Source of the DNA: Liopterus haemorrhoidalis | Taxonomy: Eukaryota > Arthropoda > Insecta > Coleoptera > Dytiscidae | Direction: 5' to 3' | Length of the DNA stretch: 64,000 nucleotides | Assembly (NCBI GenBank): GCA_963971575.1 | Contig: OZ020622.1 | Coordinates: 33,262,301 to 33,326,300 of the forward strand | Shown here: one piece after another, positions 21,397 to 32,293 of the stretch | How the letters are laid out: the number at the start of each line of letters is the position of its first letter | Position numbering within the stretch: position 1 is the first letter of the stretch | Translations under genes and position numbers: made by a program | The notes under the pieces: model-generated | What the model saw: the letters and a program-made list of their open reading frames with translations, nothing else | Told to the model about the DNA's origin: nothing | Databases searched by the model: none

Positions 21397-22333
21397 ATAG
21401 GGGATAGGCATGATTTTTTTATTATTTTTTTTATTATATTCCTCTTGTTGCATATAAACATAAAAAACAGTTTAATTTTTTTTTTTTAATTTGAAGGCTT
21501 ATAAAAATCATAAATGTATGTAGCGCGCGAAAACGACGTGTGACGTCATACCCCTTCTAACTGACGCATGACACTACTAGCTTACCCAGCGTACATAGTC
21601 TGTTGTGAACTTATTTGTTTGTATAACTTTTATAGGTTATGTAAAGTTAGAGTGATTTTAATTAAAATAAAGTTTAATTCTATAAAAACAATTTATACAT
21701 GTTTACCAAATTAAATTTTATATTAAAATATATAACCTATATTGCAGTATTTCAATTATGCCTCTAACGTTTTGTAACTTCATGTAAACAATGTAGTAAA
21801 ATTCTGACATCTAAATTACATAAATATTTACATTTTACAGAGTTGCAGCGTTTGTTTACATAAAGTTATAGAATATAAAATAAAAATTACTTTGACACCA
21901 CGTATTTCTTCAGCACTATAGCATTCATTATTTTTCATATATTCCATGAGCATAAATGCATCAATGTTGGGTAAATTATCACTCTGAGCCCTAACAAAAT
22001 CTTTATTTACCATTTTAATAATAAATGCGTGAAAAATTGTTTAAAAACAAATACAAAACTCTCGAACAATACAATATACACACGTGTAAAGATTATGTTG
22101 TAGCTGTATCTGTGACGTGAAACCCCTATCGTTTGACGTCATACTCAGTCGTTTTTACTCGGCAACCTTCGCGCCGTGGTCGGCTTATTTGAAATTTACA
22201 GTATTTTAATTAAAAAATTTGGCTATAATATTAATTAAAATGTGATTTTTGTTTTGTTAGGTGACATAACTAACATTAACATATCAAAATAATGTAGTTT
22301 TAAGGAAATACAAATTTTATGCGTATCCCCTAT
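21397..22333 (-). mobile_element. Nested TA-flanked element with YqaJ-protein exon (ISL2EU-like)
   Basis: Inverted ends ATAGGGGATA are preceded and followed by TA (21395-21396 and 22334-22335). Length is 937 bp. Internal GTGACGTCATAC and TTTGACGTCATACTCAGTCG words are shared between the two flanks. One short minus-strand exon-like frame is preserved. The TA duplication and the exon type fit the ISL2EU group; this assignment is tentative. Confidence 0.6.
21891..22013 (-). pseudogene. First exon of a YqaJ/SWIM-type transposon protein
   Basis: The minus-strand frame starts with ATG and reads DNLPNIDAFMLMEYMKNN and then SAEEIRGVK before a GTAATT donor-like site. The DAFM...SAEI(R/K)GVK pattern is the N-terminal signature of the second protein of ISL2EU elements, which carries a SWIM zinc finger and a YqaJ nuclease domain. 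Only this exon is visible, so the copy is non-autonomous. Confidence 0.5.
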
Positions 22334-22675
22334 TAAGAACATAAGATAATTAAAACACAACAAGGTAGGTATATATTTTCTATCATTTTAAAATATTTAC
22401 ATCTACTAATTAACCAAACTACCTATTTTATAGGAGTAATTTTAAAAAAGATGAAAAACAAAAAATAATTACTGAAATATTTAAATATATTATTGAATAT
22501 TTTATATTCATTTTTGACAAAGTATGTACACGTATACTGCATTAGCTTTCGTTTTTAAGCAAATACTCGTAAATCACACAATATATATAATTTCGGGATC
22601 ACAGGATGAAATATACTTAATCCCGAAATCCCGGGATTGTAAAACTTGCCTGGAATTGCAATCCCTACATAGAAC

Positions 22676-22734
22676 CCAGACGAGGTAAAAGAATAAGGAA
22701 GAAACCAGATAGATTTAATTTTGAAAATTTGTAG
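22676..22734 (+). pseudogene. Gypsy-type pol tail, part 2
   Basis: Directly after the hAT target duplication the frame reads PRRGKRIRKKPDRFNFENL and stops at 22734. This basic RRGxRxRKxPDRF ending is common at the C-terminus of Gypsy polyproteins. It joins the part ending at 20607 without a frameshift once one CATAGAAC copy is disregarded. Confidence 0.6.
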
Positions 22735-24989
22735 TAAATTATGAAGAAAACTGTGCGGATTTTTATAAAATGCATGAAAACAAAAAACACCTACTCAAAA
22801 AGAACCATAGTTCGGAGAATATAAATAGTTTTCTACTGAGTAATTTTAATGAATAAAGTGTTAAATCATAAAAAAAAAATACTGTGATTTTAATATGTCC
22901 CTTTAAATAATATAAGTTAATTATCTGTGATTAGAAATTTTTATTTATTATACATTATAATTATTATTTATTGTATATAATTTGTATTAAAAAAAAATAA
23001 TTAAATAATTATATTTGAATAATTACCCCCCCCCCCCCGTCTATGAAATCCCGTCCCGAATTTTGAACTAAAAAATATGGTCACCTTAGATATACATGTA
23101 TTAATTATGTAAAATATGGTTTTATCAAGTTAGTTATTAACTAGCATTGTAATGGTAAGGTTCTATAATATAATATCTAGAATAAATAATATTAGTTAAA
23201 CTAAATATTGTGTTTTCCTAAATTACCCGAGCTAAAACACTACACTAAGACCATATCCTAGATATACTGTGTGCATAAAAGATCGTAAAAAGCTCAACAT
23301 CTCAGAAACTATCAAAATATTGTCCACTCAATTTAAACCAAACGTGTTATAAAAGTAAATAGTAACGAAAATAACTTCAGCAGATTTCTTTCTGACAAGT
23401 AGAAACACCTAAAATAATTGTTAAAATCAAAATGACAGAATTAGTAACAGAGATAAATATGATGCACTGAATACCCATTTACCCTGCAAAATAGAATTTG
23501 AAAAGTCAGCCTCAATAAGGTCAAAATTTCCTTGCTTAACAAAAGAAACAAAATGTATAATATAATACGCCCCTGTGTGGGTGCGTGCTGTGACGTCAAA
23601 AACAAATTTGAAGCGAGGTTCCGAAATGTAACGAAATATTCCGAAGCTCACCGAAGTGTATATTGACATATAACGCGTGATAATAATAGTTGTTAATTGC
23701 TATGTTTACACAAAAATAATATAAATTAAAATTATTAGTAGTAGAAAAATAATTATTTTAAAAAATATTTGGATTGATGAAAGTATGTAAGAAAAATGTG
23801 ACTTTCTTTTCTTTATTATTATTTTTTTTTTTATTTCTACGATTTACGTTTTAAATTATCTAACGTTTTAAATTTTCATAAATGTAAATATAACGCAGTG
23901 AGTAAAACACGCTTTGGTAAAAATGAATAATTTTTACCAAAAATCACCGGCCGAGTTTGGTCATTCATATCAGCGCCACTAGGTGACAACTTATTTGTGT
24001 AAATTTAAAATTGATTCGAAGTATTTAAAACATTTTGGTAAAAATTATAAATTGATTCGTTCAATAGTTTGCACCTTTGAAATTGTATGTCATGTTGGTA
24101 TTAAAACATTGTAAAAAATTTCACTTTTTTAAAATGTCATTCCATTTGACATATGTCATAAAGATAAAATATATCTCAGTTATAATGATCATAACCAACA
24201 AATCTGAAGTAGGTTTTACAGCGTAAGGAATATTTTGAAATGACAATTTACATTTGAAAGTCAGTACTACACTATAAAAGTAACCAAAATAACCAGATCT
24301 GGTTTGACCTTACAAGTGTGAACGCAATATATTAAAGCGGGCAAACAATTCAATTTTACTGTGTAATAGTTTCTCACAATTTATTTCAAACTGATATAGT
24401 GTAAGTACGCTTTTTTACGTGTGTGTATTTTTCCGTGTGCGTATTAAACCGTGCGCGTTTTTTCCGTGTGGGTATTTTTATACTATAGAAGAAATTTGAA
24501 AATTTATGTTAATAAATATATTTTAAATTTAACGTCTCAAATCATTTTTAGTTTTAACATTATAAATGTAATGCACCGAGTGAAAATATATTGTTTTTTC
24601 CCCTTCATAAAAGGTTAATGAATAAATAATTCGGAATAATACTCATTATTTGTCCAGTTTTTAATAATGGGCGAAGAGTTGATTCAATTTGAATTGAAGC
24701 GTATGGCTAGAGAAAGAAGTCTGAGGTGTCAAGCAAGTTCCACATTAAGGTAATGATGTGTTTGCCAACACAGTTGGCAACGGGTGCACTAGTTTGGTAT
24801 AAAACAAGTTGTCCCAACAGCTTGGTTTATACTGAACAAGATGATAACAAATTTCAAAATTTAAAAAACATTTGACGAATGCATAAATAAAAAGGCGATA
24901 ATGACATATGATAAAAGGTCAAAAACTGACATTTTAGTAGTAGACTGATTATATATCTCTTATATTACACTTGCAATCTCCATATCTAA
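22735..24989. other. No gene seen; intronic AT-rich sequence
   Basis: No coding motif was recognised on either strand. A C run lies at about 23025-23038. A short frame at 24667-24750 (MGEELIQFELKRMARERSLR) ending near a GTAATG donor-like site was noted but has no recognised relatives. Confidence 0.5.
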
Positions 24990-25253
24990 TTCAGTAAAAC
25001 TTTTACGATCCGAAATTAATTAATTGATTTAATTAATTAGTCACTAGGTTGAACCTAAGCTCTACCTAGAGCCCTTATTAGAAGTTATATATATTGTGTT
25101 CAAAGTGTTATATAATTTAGGCATAATTAGCCTGGCCTTTTTCTGTTAGTAATTAGAAGATATATTATTTTATCCATATCAAATAAATTAGTATTTAGAA
25201 ATTATATTCTTTTATTAATGCCAACCCCCCAAAATCAACCTAGACGCGACAAT
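24990..25253. repeat. Dispersed repeat, copy 2
   Basis: Collinear with 235-506: it opens TTCAGTAAAACTTTTACG, includes TAGGTTGAACCTAAGCTC, and ends GACGCGACAAT. Roughly one base in ten differs. It lies in an intron of the Xkr-like gene. Confidence 0.7.
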
Positions 25254-25395
25254 ATATAAAGTATGTTAGATATAAAATGTATTTTTCTCAGAATCGTTAG
25301 GGGAAAATCCCCTGTTGATCTCCATGTAAAATAAATATAAATAATATATAAAAAAATAAATAAATAAATTATTGTTACTGATATGTTTTACTTAC

Positions 25396-25476
25396 CAACA
25401 ACATTTGGGGAAATTCTCTCCAATAGTATCTGAAAGTTATAAGATTGATCGACTTCCTCAGCAGTAATAGTTGGTT
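25396..25476 (-). CDS. Xkr-like gene, exon 3
   Basis: An 81-bp minus-strand exon after a CTTATTTTAG acceptor and before a GTAAGT donor. Entry and exit are both phase 1. It encodes PTITAEEVDQSYNFQILLE followed by RISPNVV, an amphipathic soluble segment. The phase matches exons 2 and 4 exactly. Confidence 0.65.
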
Positions 25477-25623
25477 CTAAAATAAGATAGAGGAGGTATT
25501 CACCATTACTTATAACTGAACTTGTACCTCTTAATATTTGAAAAGAAGGCATTTCACACAGCTCACGTCATGCGACTCAAAAGGTCTCTTTTCTGATCCT
25601 GAGTAGTTAATATTTTCACTTAC

Positions 25624-25701
25624 CTTCTTGTTCCTGGGAAGCCAGCAGAGGATTTTCACTGTCCGGCTCAGCAGCCCGTGGAGTGGAGGCGACAGGTTCT
25701 T
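25624..25701 (-). CDS. Xkr-like gene, exon 2
   Basis: A 78-bp minus-strand exon between a GTGTTGTGTTCCAG acceptor and a GTAAGT donor, phase 1 at both ends. It encodes EPVASTPRAAEPDSENPLLA and then SQEQE, an acidic, Pro-rich, probably disordered segment. Because exons 2 to 4 are all phase 1-1, any could be skipped without a frameshift. Confidence 0.65.
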
Positions 25702-25779
25702 CTGGAACACAACACACTCAGTATCAGGCACATTTATTACGTAACATCAGCTTAAGTTATTGCCCCAGGAGACACTCAC

Positions 25780-25834
25780 CCAGCTCAATCCGCTCTCCTC
25801 CTGCACACACATCACTCTTGTGTTGCGAACGCAT
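25780..25834 (-). CDS. Xkr-like gene, exon 1 coding part with start codon
   Basis: ATG at 25834-25832 opens MRSQHKSDVCAGGERIEL and the exon ends in phase 1 at a GTGAGT donor. No upstream in-frame ATG is seen in the presumed 5' UTR. The start was chosen because it is the first ATG downstream of the TATA-type promoter and is in phase with exon 2. Confidence 0.6.
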
Positions 25835-25894
25835 TATAATACTGATAACACTGCGATGATAACAACACTATGTAGTCGCACAAAGTAGACTGTA

Positions 25895-25925
25895 GCTGAT
25901 GGTAACCGCCGACAAACACTTTATA
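25895..25925 (-). promoter_or_regulatory. Predicted core promoter of the Xkr-like gene
   Basis: On the minus strand a TATAAAG box (25925-25919) lies about 25 bases before ACCATCAGCTACAG, an initiator-like sequence near 25898, and about 65 bases before that start codon. Spacing fits a focused TATA promoter. No experimental start site is known to me. Confidence 0.45.
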
Positions 25926-26989
25926 CTTAGTCTCTTATCATATCTTTATCAGTGCTGATCAGGTGCAAGGATCATTGTGCAAGATCAATGTACCATCTCT
26001 ACTTCCAGGCAGCAGCGAAATATTCCACTAAACCAATCAAGTAAATGTTTAAAGTAAGAACATCAAGCTAAAGCCTTAATCCACTGATTACTTCGACAGT
26101 TTTACAATTCATAGAAAATATGAATGACATTAATAAATTTCAAACTCCTTCTGTTCATCATGCCAGTGATTGCTCAAGTCATCGACACCTTCTTTTGTGC
26201 TTCTGATATTCGATCTTCAACAACTAATCACCAACATTCATCAGACCTCCCATGTCTTGCGTAGATCCCACATGTCGTCCAGCAGGGCCTCCACTGGCTG
26301 GTTGCCGGCGTCTCGCTCTCGAGTATCTTGTTCACTTTATTTCTATTTTTTCATCACGGATTCTCCTCACACTTGATTTATTTTATATTTGATGAGACTC
26401 TTTTTGAGCCTTCTTCATAACAGGCATATTATTAGGTTGCGTTCAGACGGTCTACTAAAAACTGGATAGGTATTTGCTGAGGACACGCTGTTCCGAAATC
26501 GCTAGGTATTCAAGATTAAATCCACCTGGATAGTGTGAATGTTATCCGCCTTAGATGCTGGATACTTCCCGGTGCCAGAGGCATTTTTTGGACAGTACCT
26601 TCAGAGAGATGCCACTGCTCCTGGCCTTGTGATAGTGCCCTTCACTTCTCCACTGAGGGAAAGTGGAACATGCGTTCCTAACTGGAGAGCATTCTACAGT
26701 TCATCTGGGAAGAACTTGCTCTGTATGGGGGCAGCTGTAGCCTGTGAGTAGGGTTGCCACCTACCTCAGACCTAGGTCTCATCCGGGGACGATCACCCAA
26801 AAAACACGCAGACATACAAAGGTTTAATTTATATAAATCATTATTAATAAAAAATCACATTTTTTTAGGTCATCACTTGTATTTTAGAGATGATGAGCTT
26901 TTTTTATTTTTTGAGACATCACTTGTATTATATAGTGTTTAAGCAGTTTTATAACAGTTTTATAACAGTTTATTATAACAGTTTTTCAA
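25926..26989. other. Upstream region; one unexplained open frame
   Basis: Upstream of the Xkr-like promoter. A plus-strand frame at 26539-26751 reads LDAGYFPVPEAFFGQYLQRD and ends in CMGAAVACE; it has coding-like composition but I do not recognise it. Minisatellite units like those at 1064-1170 lie at 26860-26945. Confidence 0.4.
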
Positions 26990-28251
26990 TAAAAACTGTT
27001 GCTTTTTTAAATAAAAATAATATCTTGAGGACTAATCAGCATGGCTTTTCAAAAAATAAATCTACCTCAACAGCCTTAATTGAACTAACTTCGTCGATAC
27101 TTATGGGTTTAGACAAAAAATACTCGTGTAATTTATTATCATGTGATTTCAGTAAGGCGTTTGACTTTGTAGTGCATGAAATATTATGTCATAAACTATA
27201 TTTCTATGGTATCAGAGGAATAGCTTTAGATCTTTTAAAATCATATCTAGAAAACAGAAAGCAAATTGTAAAAATTTCAGAATTTAGTTCTCAATTCATA
27301 AAAGAAGATTATTTTTCAAGTCCAAAATTCAAAAAAATATCAGTGCCACAAGGTTCGGTTTTAGGCCCTCTACTTTATCTAATTTATTCTAATGATTTAT
27401 GTTGCAATGATAAAAATCTTATAGTTTATGCAGATGACACTTATATGACTATTTTTTGTAGGAACAAACCTGAGATAATTGATAAAACTAACTCAAATAT
27501 AAATGTTATCAATCATTGGTGTGAAGTTAATGGTATACAACTGAATTATAAGAAAACCAAAATTATTTATTTTAATCTAAAACATAGTGAAAACTGTAAT
27601 CATGATAATGTCTCAACTTATATCAATAATATTGAAACAACACGCATTCAGACGTGCTTGGGTATTCAGATAGACGAACAATTGAATTATAAATGTCACA
27701 TAGAAGAACTCAGTCGTACTCTTAATAAAGTTTGTTATACTCTGAGATATTTTGCTCAATTCACCAATAGTAATATACTCAAAATCATTTACTTCAGCTA
27801 CTTTTATTCTAAAATAAAATATTGCATTGAAATTTGGGGTCTTGCCTGTGACTGGAATAAAATTTTTATTATTCAAAAAAGAGCTATAAGAATTATGTTT
27901 AAATTAAAGTATAGGCAATCATGTAAAAATATATTTATTGCTCAAAACTTATTAACTTTTCCATGCATTTACATACACTCGGTTCTCAAATATGTTCATT
28001 TAAATAAAAATAAATTTAATTTTAGTACATCAAAATACAATACACGAAGGGAAATTATTTTATTACCTACACATTCAACATCAGCATTTGAAAAAAGTGT
28101 TTTCTATATGGGAGCTAAATTGTATAATAAACTAAATACTGCAACAAAAAATTTATCAATAAAAAAATTTTCAAGTACTATCAAAACATATTTTATATCA
28201 AAAGCATACTATAGTATAAATGAATTTCTTTCTGATGATGCTGACATATAA
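26990..28251 (+). pseudogene. LINE reverse transcriptase, truncated ORF2
   Basis: The frame reads FLNKNNILRTNQHGFSKNKS, LLSCDFSKAFDFVVHEIL (first catalytic Asp), VPQGSVLGPLLYLIYSNDL and VYADDTYM (catalytic YADD at 27427), then a typical C-terminal region with QKRAIRIMF. There is no endonuclease or N-terminal palm part, because the copy begins inside the RT domain. The frame has no stop over about 420 codons, suggesting a young insertion. Confidence 0.75.
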
Positions 28252-28530
28252 AAAATTAAAATTAAAATTAATAAAAATTTATATTTTTTCAATATATTGC
28301 AATATACTTATATATAATTCAATATAATATCAAATGTATAAGATGTATGGTATGTAATGTTTTCATTTTATAGAAATATTTAGGAGAAATGTAAAAGCAT
28401 TTGTATTTGTATTTGTAATTATCACTCTATAATTTTTATGTTAACATTTTTTGTTTTGTTTTTTCTCTACTGAATGTTATGTATTCTTTTTATGGAGAAA
28501 TGAAATATTATTATTATTATTATTATTAAG
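26990..28530 (+). mobile_element. 5'-truncated LINE (CR1/Daphne-like) with (ATT)n tail
   Basis: Contains the C-terminal two-thirds of an ORF2 RT in one open frame to 28251, a short 3' UTR with TTTGTATTTGTATTTG, and an (ATT)n tail at about 28508-28529. The RT resembles the one at 35056-36972 (YGIRGI, SYLENR, VPQGSVLGPLL) but is clearly a different copy. Confidence 0.75.
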
Positions 28531-29479
28531 GGGGGGGCAATTATCAAATCTTGCCCAGGGCCCGAAAAAGCTAGTTACGGCCCTGGCTGCAATAACTATG
28601 ATAATGTTTTAAGCCGCGGTAAATTTGTGACAATTATATTATTACTACTTTTACATCATCACTAGAGTTAGGACATAGTTATGCCCAAGCCGTCACTGTC
28701 GCTTGCGAGCGGCACGTTTTTTTTTTTCAATAAAAACTGTTCCTTTTATTCATGTGCCGAACCTGTCAAAACCGAGACTCGTACTTTATCCATTTTTAAT
28801 ACGCTCATAATGAGTATAATCCCGTGCATTCCAATTAAATTTAATTGTGAAGACCGTAATTACTGTGTTAGACACCGACCATAGTCACCGTATGGAGGTT
28901 TTTCATATTTAGTTTTCAACTAGAAAATATTAATAAAAATAGATTATCAAAAAGAAAATGTTAGGATAAATATGAAAAAAAAAAACACCTAATAAAAAAA
29001 TTGATGTGAAGTGTGAGTATTCACACATTTCAGGGTTTCGCAGGTATATAATAAGTGAAGGCGGTATGCTGAGTGTGTAGGACAAATTTTACTTTGTAGT
29101 AATCACGGCAAAATGAACGATATTTTCGCATGCATCGCACGCCATGCATGTGAGTGTCTTAGATTGGTATAACTTTTGTACTTTGTGAACCAAAAACCAC
29201 AAAAAATGCGTTATTTTCCAAAAACATAATCTGATCAAAAATTCCTGTTGTACTATTTCGGTTCACACCAATATACATTACTTAGAATTTTTTTAGATTT
29301 TTAGTTTAAACCATCTGGGCTACAGGGTGTGGGACAAAATTTTTTATGCACATTTTTGGCAAAAATCGCATCTAAATAATTTATTTTGCAAAAATAAAAA
29401 TTTGATCGTTAATCCACGTACTAAGGGCTTTCATTTGATACCCTAAACAGAATTTAAAAAAAAAAAAATTGTTTTCGAT
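28531..29479. other. No gene seen; fragments of dispersed repeats
   Basis: Includes a G-run and CCCAGGGCCCG-rich stretch near 28540-28590 that looks like a DNA-transposon end. A partial copy of the 185-bp dispersed repeat is at about 28985-29060. No coding frame is supported. Confidence 0.4.
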
Positions 29480-29695
29480 GAGCACATATTTGTTTATATT
29501 TTTAGGGGGGTATGTTTTTTAGATGTTTTAGTATTTTTCCTATGTGCGGGTCAAAGAGTTGTATAAGCATGCCAAATTTCAACTCTCTAGGTTTAGCCGT
29601 TTGGCTACAATTTTTACCGAACAGACAGACAGACAGACAGACAGACGACAAAATGACGGTATAAGGGTTTTTTGGTCATACCTACAAAACCCTAA
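29480..29695 (+). repeat. Non-LTR retrotransposon 3' end (RTE/Proto2-like) with (GACA)n
   Basis: CAAAGAGTTGTATAAGCATG, then CCAAATTTCAACTCTCTAGG, then GTTTGGCTACAATTTTTACC precede a (GACA)n tract at about 29622-29646, and the copy ends TACAAAACCCTAAAAA. This layout is typical of a common arthropod non-LTR tail. A diverged copy is at 2868-2998. Assignment to a named clade is uncertain. Confidence 0.5.
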
Positions 29696-30002
29696 AAAGG
29701 TAATTGTATGAACTTATACGAATTTGTCATTATTGCAAGTTATAATGCAGACTTTTTCTAAATTTTCGTTAGAAATACTATTTCTGCTTGGCGTAAGAAT
29801 ATTTTTAAACCTTGAAATGTTCTTTCGAGTTCACAAGTAACGACAGGGGCTGTGCAAAAAATAATTTCGATATTGATTAAAATATGTTTTAAAAAATCGG
29901 GGCAGTTATCGGAATAAATTTGTGTTAATATACGAAGGTCTGGATTTCTATGAAGAACTGCGTCAATTTTATTATTTAAATAAAGGCCGAAGTCACAAGA
30001 TA

Positions 30003-30152
30003 CTTGTTTTAATTTTTGTTATGGCCTTTGCTGCTTCGGCAGTTAACTAGGACAATTCTTATTCTTCGAAACATTCCATGCCTGAACGGGCTTCGAACCC
30101 GAGACCTTAGCAACGCAGAGCGCATGTGTTATCACTACGCTACGCCGGTCGG
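30003..30152 (-). repeat. tRNA-derived SINE
   Basis: On the minus strand a tRNA-like head starts ACCGGCGTAGCGTAGTGATA, with an A box (TAGCGTAGTGAT) and, about 45 bases on, a B box (GGTTCGAAGCC). It continues into a tail with AACTGCCGAAGCAGC and AAAGGCCATAAC. A piece of the same tail is at about 21197-21240 (GCAGCAAAGGCCATTAAATA). The head does not fold into an intact tRNA, so a SINE is preferred over a tRNA gene. Confidence 0.6.
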
Positions 30153-31740
30153 TATTAAAATTATCTGGTAATCCATCGACATTAGTTCTATGTATCTTTC
30201 CACTGACGTATTGAGTTAAATGATTTATTTTTGTGCATATTATATGTTTTATAAAGTATACAGTATACAGTTGTTTTTCGATATTAACTTGAAAATGATC
30301 AGTGAACCCATATTATGTTAAAATCTGTTGTAAAAAAATTAATTCAGGCACTTTAATATCTCCAAAACAATAAAAATATAAATAGCAATAATAAGAAAAA
30401 TATCTACAAATTTTTCTTTCAGAAAGAAATATATTTTAAAAATGCTATTATTATTATTGTAAAAAAGTGAATATTAGTAGCTAGATTCATTTATTGTTCA
30501 GCTTTGTTCACAGTGCAGAAGAATAATAAATAGTTGGCAGGACTTGCAAAGTTGATACAGATTAAATAATGGCTCAAAATATTACAGGTTTGAATGTATT
30601 TGACGTTTGCATTAAAAGAAATGGTTTTCTTTAATAACATTTTTTAACAATTATAACATCTCACAATGATATTGCATTCAACAATGCACAATATGGAAAA
30701 ACATATGTAGTAGCATTTGTATTAACAAGACAGGAATGATTTTAGATAACGAGTACCCATTTATTGATATTATGATGTGCATTTTTCTACGTCTATGAAA
30801 AATTCATTAATAATGTCGTTAGTGCAGATTTGCCTAAAAATGTCGAGCCCTGATTATTACGAATAAATTGTGATATGAGTTTTAAGATAATGAAAGATGG
30901 GCAGTCCAGAAGGGTGCGGGTGACATTTGACAGTTGAGGGATGTGAGGCTCTCGGGGCGGGGCAGCTTCAAGCAGTCATAAGGGTAGGATAAGTCAGACG
31001 GATGCCCGGAGCAAGGACGAATGAACTATATAAATATCATATTGAAAATTACTCAGCCAACCTTGACTTTCATTCCTATTATCAAGAGGCGCCCCACAGA
31101 AAATCTTGCGAACTAGACTCTCTCCATAAAACCTGCAGTGTATGGATCTGTATTTGAAATAAGGCATGTGCGAGACAGGCATGTGATACATAAAAATTCA
31201 ATTAAAGCACTAGGTAGGTTCCACTAGTTAGTGAAACCTACCTAGTGGTTTAATTAAATTTTTATTTAGCATGTTTCAGCCAGGAATAACGGAAAACTGC
31301 ATCCAATCTATTTATAAATAAGTTGTTTATTGCTTCATTCAGTTCTCATTGAACACACTATATTATTATTTATATGATATTATTTTTAAGAAATACTGAT
31401 AACACTTTAAATGTTTTATCAATAAAAATTAACAAATCTTAAGTTTGTTTGTCGATATATTTGAGTTTATCTAAAAAGTTGTCGACCTTTCTTCCGCCCT
31501 GTGGCCATATTATCAAATGCGCAACAAGTTGATCATATCGCACTCTGCTGAATATTGGGGGCATTCCAGTGGCGGGGTTTGTAACGGTTCAGGCCAGTGG
31601 CGTAGCTTAAAAGTATGCCCCTACCCTCAAATTTACAGTCCACCACACTATTACATATAAACTTTTATAAGTTGGACCTCAAATCTTCTCTCTCCCCCGC
31701 CTTAAGCGCGAGCCTTAAGATTTGCCTATTATGATATTAA
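30153..31740. other. No gene seen; one long palindrome
   Basis: AT-rich sequence without a recognisable coding frame. A near-perfect palindrome is annotated separately at 31200-31255. Confidence 0.5.
31200..31255. repeat. 56-bp near-perfect palindrome
   Basis: Two 27-bp arms (31200-31226 and 31229-31255) match at 25 of 27 positions around a 2-base centre. The core arm reads CACTAGGTAGGTT. It could extrude as a cruciform or be a minimal fold-back element; no flanking duplication was seen. Confidence 0.9.
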
Positions 31741-31925
31741 AAAAATACATGTGAAGTGTGAATTTTCACACATTTCAGGGTTTTATAGGTATGTAAGAAG
31801 TCAAAAGAAATCTGGATGTCCAAGACAAAATAAAAATCTATAATCACATCAAAATCAACAGATCTTTGATAATCATCTTTATTCGATATTTGAGTACTAA
31901 GATCTTCCATTTAATTTTTCTTAAA
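31741..31925 (-). repeat. Dispersed repeat of about 185 bp, copy 2
   Basis: Reverse complement of the copy at 18290-18475, with the same GTGAAAATTCACAC stem and TGATGTGATTATAG word. The inner part differs by small indels. Confidence 0.65.
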
Positions 31926-31954
31926 CTAAATTTAAATATCTTGTGAAAATTACG

Positions 31955-32220
31955 TCATAATAATAATAATTATAATAACTTTATTTAATTTTTTTTACAA
32001 ATTTGAGCGTTATAAATACGTAATTGATATATGCTAACAAATGTAAATAAGAAAATATTCATTCTAATACCTACTATAATTTCTTAGACATAATTATTGT
32101 AGCTAATAGACAGTCATATTATTTTTTTATCATTCTGTCCAGCATCACTAAACTGAAGCTTGTCGCAATGCCACGACAAAATAATAAACAAATTAACAGA
32201 TATAATAAAAATAATAAGAA

Positions 32221-32245
<25 letters not shown>
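31955..32245 (-). repeat. Probable LINE 3' end on the minus strand, and (AT)n tract
   Basis: Starts with an (AAT)n run next to AACTTTATTTAATTTTTTT, which on the minus strand would be a LINE tail, and ends in an (AT)n tract at 32217-32245. Sequence right of the env-bearing unit (34942-35040, with GGGCAGGCGGCATATGCCG) may be the continuation of this same fragment. Confidence 0.35.
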
Positions 32246-32251
<6 letters not shown>

Positions 32252-32293
32252 TGTCACGGGTCAGACTGATTAGGGGTTATCAGGTGCGGTTAG

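Larger units (their letters stand above)
20608..22667. mobile_element. hAT element of 2060 bp inside the Gypsy fragment
   Basis: Ends read TAGGGATTCGAGATCCCGGG on the left and CAATCCCTA on the right; the shared inverted terminus is TAGGGATT with CCCGGGAT further in. A perfect 8-bp duplication, CATAGAAC, flanks it (20600-20607 and 22668-22675), and removing the element restores the Gypsy frame. No transposase is readable. A TA-flanked element (21397-22333) and a SINE-like piece (about 21180-21245) are inside. Confidence 0.85.

Noticed and set aside
23427..23669. Minus-strand frame as a further Xkr-like exon
   Set aside because: No matching acceptor/donor pair in phase with the neighbouring exons and no membrane motif. 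The exons on either side already join in phase.
29622..29646. CRISPR-like or satellite array
   Set aside because: It is a simple (GACA)n run within a LINE-type 3' end. No CRISPR array is present anywhere in the window.
30061..30152. A tRNA gene on the minus strand
   Set aside because: A and B boxes are present but the acceptor and anticodon stems do not pair well, and the sequence runs into a repeat tail found elsewhere. A SINE explains it better.
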